This document shows positions 32,689 through 36,326 of a DNA stretch of 36,326 bases, piece after piece; the first letter of the stretch is position 1, and each line of letters begins with the position of its first letter. The notes under the pieces were generated by a model. That model saw only the letters and a list, made by a program, of their open reading frames with translations, was not told where the DNA came from and did no database searches. This DNA comes from Rivularia sp. MS3 (GTDB lineage Bacteria > Cyanobacteriota > Cyanobacteriia > Cyanobacteriales > Nostocaceae). A program made the position numbers and the translations under genes. Location: the NCBI GenBank assembly GCA_019192545.1, contig JAHCMI010000085.1, forward strand, positions 1 through 36,326. Reading direction: 5' to 3'.

Positions 32689-32987
32689 GCGTATAGTACG
32701 CTATCGTCCATAATGTCTTTCAATGATATACATAAGAATCGAATTTGTACTAATTTCGTAATTTATCTAATTAATGTTGAGTATGAATTAGGATATTGTA
32801 TTTTCTCTGGCTAAATACAAGTTGATTGCGTTAGATTAGTTTGATGAATTTTAAATTAATGCTGCAAAAGAAAAGGATTATTTTATTTAAAAAAATATCA
32901 ATTTATTTTCAGCTTTGACGGTGGGAAGTAAGTAATTTCGTAAAGTATCTAAAAATAAGAGAGTAGAGGAACCGGAATATTTACAGT
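32689..32987. other. AT-rich spacer
   Basis: 299 bp between the NDT-like gene (whose transcript ends here) and the prolyl oligopeptidase start. Its promoter should lie beyond 32689. I see no gene, hairpin or repeat. Confidence 0.5.
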
Positions 32988-33452
32988 TTAATTCTTGGAT
33001 AACCATTTATATAAAGCTTTATCTTGCGAATCAATTTCTTCTACTGAAGTATAAAAATAATTTTCCCAGCCGACTTCTGGTACTCCAGCAAAGAGCATCA
33101 GATTCAGGGGATAAAATTCACTATCGGTACATTTACGAAAGTCGTCTCTAAATAAAAAAATAGCTTTATTAAGTGCGATTGCAATACCTAATTCAACCAT
33201 TACCCCTTCATCTGGGGGTGTACCGTTAACGATAGCGAATATACCATCACAGTTTTTGACATCATTTAAATCTGCCTGAGCTATTTTATAAGCCCAACCT
33301 GGTTTTGAGAAATCCAATTGGTTATTTCTTTCAAATGGTTCCCAAACGTCTGCTCCTAAAGATTTTAGTTTATTAATAATCGGAGGAAGCAGTAACTTTT
33401 TCTGCTGTTGGGAAAATCCGTAGGGATTAGCTAGATAAATGATTTTATCCAT
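32988..33452 (-). CDS. Nucleoside 2-deoxyribosyltransferase-like protein
   Basis: 154 residues. IIYLANPYGFS at the start, ADVWEPFERN, and NGTPPDEGVMVELGIAIALN followed by KAIFLFRDDFR give the NDT fold, with the catalytic Glu expected in DEGVMVELG. Classical NDTs exchange bases between deoxynucleosides in salvage. Many relatives (including DUF4406/RCL-like hydrolases and TIR-related proteins) act on other nucleosides, so specificity is open. The start ATG is at 33450-33452. It lies 100 bp downstream of the CheA stop on the same strand. Confidence 0.85.
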   Translation of the reverse strand: MDKIIYLANPYGFSQQQKKLLLPPIINKLKSLGADVWEPFERNNQLDFSKPGWAYKIAQADLNDVKNCDGIFAIVNGTPPDEGVMVELGIAIALNKAIFLFRDDFRKCTDSEFYPLNLMLFAGVPEVGWENYFYTSVEEIDSQDKALYKWLSKN

Positions 33453-33540
33453 GATTAGAAGTGAGAAGGCATAGGAAGATTATAATTCGTCACTGGTAAG
33501 TCTAAGTTACCAACCTAAAATCCAAAATAAAATAGCTTTT

Positions 33541-33560
33541 AACTCCTAACTCCTAACTAC
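33541..33560. repeat. Heptamer repeat at the CheA stop
   Basis: AACTCCT-AACTCCT-AACTACT, three 7-bp units. The CheA stop (CTA on this strand, 33553-33555) is inside the second/third unit, and the final Ser codons also come from it. Confidence 0.75.
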
Positions 33561-36326
33561 TAGCAACTAATTTTTCACCTTTAAGCATTCTCACGGCAGC
33601 TTCAAGTAAAGCTTCCTCTAAATAAGGCTTAGTAAAGTATCCGCTTGCACCTAGTTGAATTGCCATTTGTCTGTGTTTATCAGCACCACGAGAAGTAAGC
33701 ATCGCTATAGGTAAATCGCTTAATTCAGAATTTTTCTGAATGCGTGATAATAATTCTAAACCATCACAACGGGGCATTTCGATGTCACAGAAGACAATAT
33801 CGCAAGGTAAACCCGAACGTAATTTATCCCAGGCTTCTTGTCCATCGCGAGCTTGTTCTACACGATAACCTGCTTTACTAAAGGTAAGGGAAAGTAGCTC
33901 GCGGACTGTAATTGAGTCATCCACAATCAGTACTGTGGGATCGATTTTCGCTTCAGCAGGTTCTATTGGTACAAGAGTATCTTTTTGTTCCCAAAGACTG
34001 ACGCTGCTTTGCCTAGATGTACGTCCTTCAAAGATGTCGATTAATTCCAATACGTCAACAATGGGCATAATTCGACCATCACCAAGGACAGTAGCACCTG
34101 CTACACCGATGGGCTTAGGTGCGGGACCTTCAAATTGTTTAATTACGATTTCTTGTTCGCTTAAAACTTGGTCAATTTGCAGCGCAATCATGGTATTGGC
34201 AGAACGCACTATAATCACCGAAACCATATCATCATCTCTGTTGCCGCCATAAACATTACCGCGACTGAGCAAACGGTTGAAGGTTAATAACTCCGAGAGA
34301 GGGCGGAAAGGTAATTTTGTATCGCGCCAAAATATATACTTTTTACCATCTTTACCTTCTTGAATATCTTTGAGTGGCATATCCAGAGTATCTTCCACAC
34401 CATCCATAGAAAAGGCAATTCTAGCTTTATCCGAAACGCAACATAAAGCTTTACAAATACTCAAGGTTAGCGGTAAGCGGATAGTAAAGGTAGTTCCCTT
34501 ACCCAAACTAGAATCCGTATTAATAGTTCCTCGGATTTCACTGATAGAAGTGCGAACTACGTCCATTCCGACACCCCTTCCTGCAAGTTGATCTGCTTCA
34601 TCCTTGGTACTGAAACCGGAATGGAATAGTAGCTCGTAAACTTCCATTCGCGACATGGCTTTTGCTTGTTCTGGTGTAATTAAACCAACTCTGACTGCCT
34701 TCTTCTTTACTTTTTCAGCGTCGATACCAGCACCGTCATCGCTTACAGAAATCACGGTTTGATTACCTTGGTGGAAAGCGCGAATTTTGATTGTTCCTTG
34801 AGGGGGCTTACTTCTTGCTTCTCTTTCTTCAGGAGTTTCAATACCGTGAGCGATCGCATTGTTAAGTATATGATTCAAAGGGTCAGTTAAATGCTGAAGA
34901 ATCATTTTATCGATTAAGGTATCCTGCCCTTCGATAAACAATTGCACTTGCTTGCCGCATTTAATTGAATTGTCTCGTACTCCTCGTTCTAAACGAGTCG
35001 TTACCTGGGAAAACGCTTCCATCCGCGATCGCGTTATGCCTTCTTGCAGTTGTGAAGTAACCTGACGGAATTGACGGGCAACTCGTTCGTTTTCTTCCAC
35101 GACAAAGTCAATATCGCTTGCTGATTCTCTTACCCGTACAATTAATTCAATCATTTCTTGGGATAAGGTATGAAAAGGGGTAAACCTATCCATTTCTAAT
35201 TCGCTGAAACCCATTTCGGAACCTGAATTAGAGCTAAAGCTGGAATTTCCGAATCCGTTATCTTTACGGCTCGCTAATAAAGAAGCTTCTAACAACGAAC
35301 GCTCGTAAAGTTCCTGCATCCTCGCACCTACGTCGGAAAGGTTTTGTATTTGATGAAGCAGGTTATCAAGGGATTGTCGCATCCGTTCTTGGTCTTGCTC
35401 TAAAGTATTACGGTTTACAACTAGTTCCCCAACCAAGTTACTCAAGTTATCTAGATGCTTGACCGGAACTCTCATCAACTGCTCGCCTTTAGCGCTGCGA
35501 GTCGTTTTAGGAGAATTTACTTTAGCAGTATTTTTACGAGGTATAGATGTATTAGCTTGCTCTAATAATTTTTCTAAATCGCCAAATTCATCACCTATAC
35601 TTGGCTCGGCTTCGGCATTTACTGTAGGAGGTGTATCGCTTGCTGCTTCTGGGGGGTTATCGAGAACAAGCAAATCCTCTAATGCGGCGAATTCATCATC
35701 AGCTTCAATGTTGAGTTGCTCTTCCCCAAGTAAAGATTCTAGTTCGGAAAATTCATCTATTATTTCTTCAGGCTGTTGCTGTAGTTCGTTTTCGGAAACT
35801 GCAATATTTTCTTCGGCTACCTGCTTTTGCCCTTGCGGCACAAAAGGTAAAAATGTAATTTCTTCTTCTTTGGATGTTGCTTGTAAAGTAATTTCTTCGT
35901 CTAAAGGAATATCTTGAGCAAATAAATCATCAATTAATTGCGCTTGGGTATTTGCTGTGATATTTTCTAAATTTTCTGATAATTCAATATTATTTTCGCT
36001 ATTTTCTTCTGTAACTTCTAGTTGAGAAGCATCAATAGAATCAATGTCTAAAGTTTCTTGTAAAACTGTATTATCAAAGCTTACAAGTGAGTCATCTGTA
36101 GTTAATTCAGGTAAATTATCTGGCTGCTCGGCAATCGTAAATAAATCTTCTTCTACAGATTGCTGGTTAGAATCTTGATTATTTAATTCAGGTAAATTAT
36201 CTGGCTGCTCGGCAATCGCAAATAAATCTTCTTCTACAGATTGCTGGTTGGAATCTTGATTATTTGATGCGGGTAAATTATCTGGCTGCTCGGCAATCGC
36301 AAATAAATCTTCTTCTACAGATTGCT
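33553..36326 (-). CDS. Hybrid chemotaxis histidine kinase CheA with C-terminal receiver (5' end outside window)
   Basis: The reading frame is open from the stop at 33553 to the right edge of the window, more than 920 codons, so the N-terminal HPt domain lies outside. Numbering from an internal GTG at 35841: dimerisation domain (about 122-290, MRVPVKHLDNLSNLVGELVV), HATPase (about 310-460, LNHILNNAIAHG, SVSDDGAGI, GRGVGMDVVR), CheW-like domain (about 460-600) and receiver domain (about 635-755, TVLIVDDSITVRELL, DIVFCDIEMPRCDGLELL). This is the CheA-REC type used in cyanobacterial phototaxis and hormogonium motility systems (HmpE/PixL-like); which one cannot be told. The linker upstream holds repeats and three DEFxxLExLL motifs. 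No receptor or CheW gene is in the window. Confidence 0.92.
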   Translation of the reverse strand, partial: QSVEEDLFAIAEQPDNLPASNNQDSNQQSVEEDLFAIAEQPDNLPELNNQDSNQQSVEEDLFTIAEQPDNLPELTTDDSLVSFDNTVLQETLDIDSIDASQLEVTEENSENNIELSENLENITANTQAQLIDDLFAQDIPLDEEITLQATSKEEEITFLPFVPQGQKQVAEENIAVSENELQQQPEEIIDEFSELESLLGEEQLNIEADDEFAALEDLLVLDNPPEAASDTPPTVNAEAEPSIGDEFGDLEKLLEQANTSIPRKNTAKVNSPKTTRSAKGEQLMRVPVKHLDNLSNLVGELVVNRNTLEQDQERMRQSLDNLLHQIQNLSDVGARMQELYERSLLEASLLASRKDNGFGNSSFSSNSGSEMGFSELEMDRFTPFHTLSQEMIELIVRVRESASDIDFVVEENERVARQFRQVTSQLQEGITRSRMEAFSQVTTRLERGVRDNSIKCGKQVQLFIEGQDTLIDKMILQHLTDPLNHILNNAIAHGIETPEEREARSKPPQGTIKIRAFHQGNQTVISVSDDGAGIDAEKVKKKAVRVGLITPEQAKAMSRMEVYELLFHSGFSTKDEADQLAGRGVGMDVVRTSISEIRGTINTDSSLGKGTTFTIRLPLTLSICKALCCVSDKARIAFSMDGVEDTLDMPLKDIQEGKDGKKYIFWRDTKLPFRPLSELLTFNRLLSRGNVYGGNRDDDMVSVIIVRSANTMIALQIDQVLSEQEIVIKQFEGPAPKPIGVAGATVLGDGRIMPIVDVLELIDIFEGRTSRQSSVSLWEQKDTLVPIEPAEAKIDPTVLIVDDSITVRELLSLTFSKAGYRVEQARDGQEAWDKLRSGLPCDIVFCDIEMPRCDGLELLSRIQKNSELSDLPIAMLTSRGADKHRQMAIQLGASGYFTKPYLEEALLEAAVRMLKGEKLVASS
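36111..36326. repeat. 81-bp tandem repeat in the CheA linker
   Basis: Units start at 36111, 36192 and 36273, 81 bp apart (27 codons), the last cut by the window edge. In protein terms each unit carries QQSVEEDLFAIAEQPDNLP plus a NNQDSN stretch; the copies differ by a few residues (AIAEQ/TIAEQ, PEL/PAS). In frame, so copy number changes length without breaking the kinase. More copies may lie beyond the window. Confidence 0.9.

Noticed and set aside
22114-35841. CheA start at the internal GTG 35841
   Set aside because: The frame stays open with coding-like acidic repeats to the window edge, so the true start is outside the window.
35459-35917. 152-codon plus-strand frame inside CheA
   Set aside because: Serine/cysteine-rich antisense of the acidic CheA linker; the minus-strand frame is clearly coding.
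1-36326. tRNA, rRNA or prophage
   Set aside because: Reading through both strands I found no T-loop pattern, rRNA-like sequence, integrase or phage structural gene.

Overview
This window looks like chromosomal DNA of a filamentous, probably heterocyst-type (Nostocales-like) cyanobacterium. The evidence is a cyanophycin cphB-cphA pair, about 14 copies of the HIP1 octamer GCGATCGC in 36 kb, many heptanucleotide short tandem repeats (STRRs) between genes, several families of small palindromic MITE-like repeats, a thylakoid-lumen-type pentapeptide protein, and a hybrid CheA kinase of the cyanobacterial type. The genus cannot be fixed from the sequence alone. Base composition is AT-rich, and most genes stand alone or in pairs between repeat-filled spacers.

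Layout: 1-5500 carries trmD(-), then cphB and cphA(+), the cyanophycin degradation and synthesis genes. A consensus GTAN8TAC (NtcA-type) motif lies upstream of each cph gene, a strong hairpin closes the pair, and a 59-residue TatA gene follows on the minus strand. 5500-6270 is a repeat dump: two MITE-like elements, heptamers and a small, probably decayed HTH ORF. 6270-9000 holds an esterase and a Ser/Thr kinase(-). 9000-15450 holds housekeeping genes: cbiT and cdsA(+), a DUF2993 lipid-binding-like protein(-), an rluB-type pseudouridine synthase overlapping a RodZ-like HTH membrane protein(+), malQ(-) and a NUDIX hydrolase(+). 15450-17640 has structured repeats, a frameshifted pentapeptide-repeat gene whose second half runs in frame into ridA, and a 270-bp inverted-repeat element ending exactly at the stop of a REC-GAF-histidine kinase(-). 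19360-25020 holds a MEKHLA protein(+), a coding remnant, a TPR protein(-), queA(-), a conserved cyanobacterial protein(+), a YraN-family gene(-) and a lumenal pentapeptide protein(+). 25100-30480 holds dnaG(-), a three-domain peptidoglycan hydrolase(+), an unrecognised 390-residue protein(+) and more MITE-like repeats. 30480-36326 holds prolyl oligopeptidase(-), a nucleoside 2-deoxyribosyltransferase-like protein(-) and a CheA hybrid(-) that runs off the right edge and carries 81-bp tandem repeats.

The only clear functional unit is cphB-cphA, for nitrogen and carbon storage as multi-L-arginyl-poly-L-aspartate. rluB and the RodZ-like gene are translationally overlapped. The rest is a mosaic of single core genes. 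The most distinctive structure is how the repeats touch genes: heptamer arrays supply or abut the stop codons of several genes (RodZ-like, malQ, queA, CheA, dnaG), and inverted-repeat elements abut others. I saw no tRNA, rRNA, CRISPR array, intact insertion sequence or prophage, and no convincing new defence or biosynthetic system. The best leads are the pentapeptide/RidA frameshift-fusion, the motif array in the CheA linker, the bilin-GAF-like kinase and the unknown 390-residue protein.
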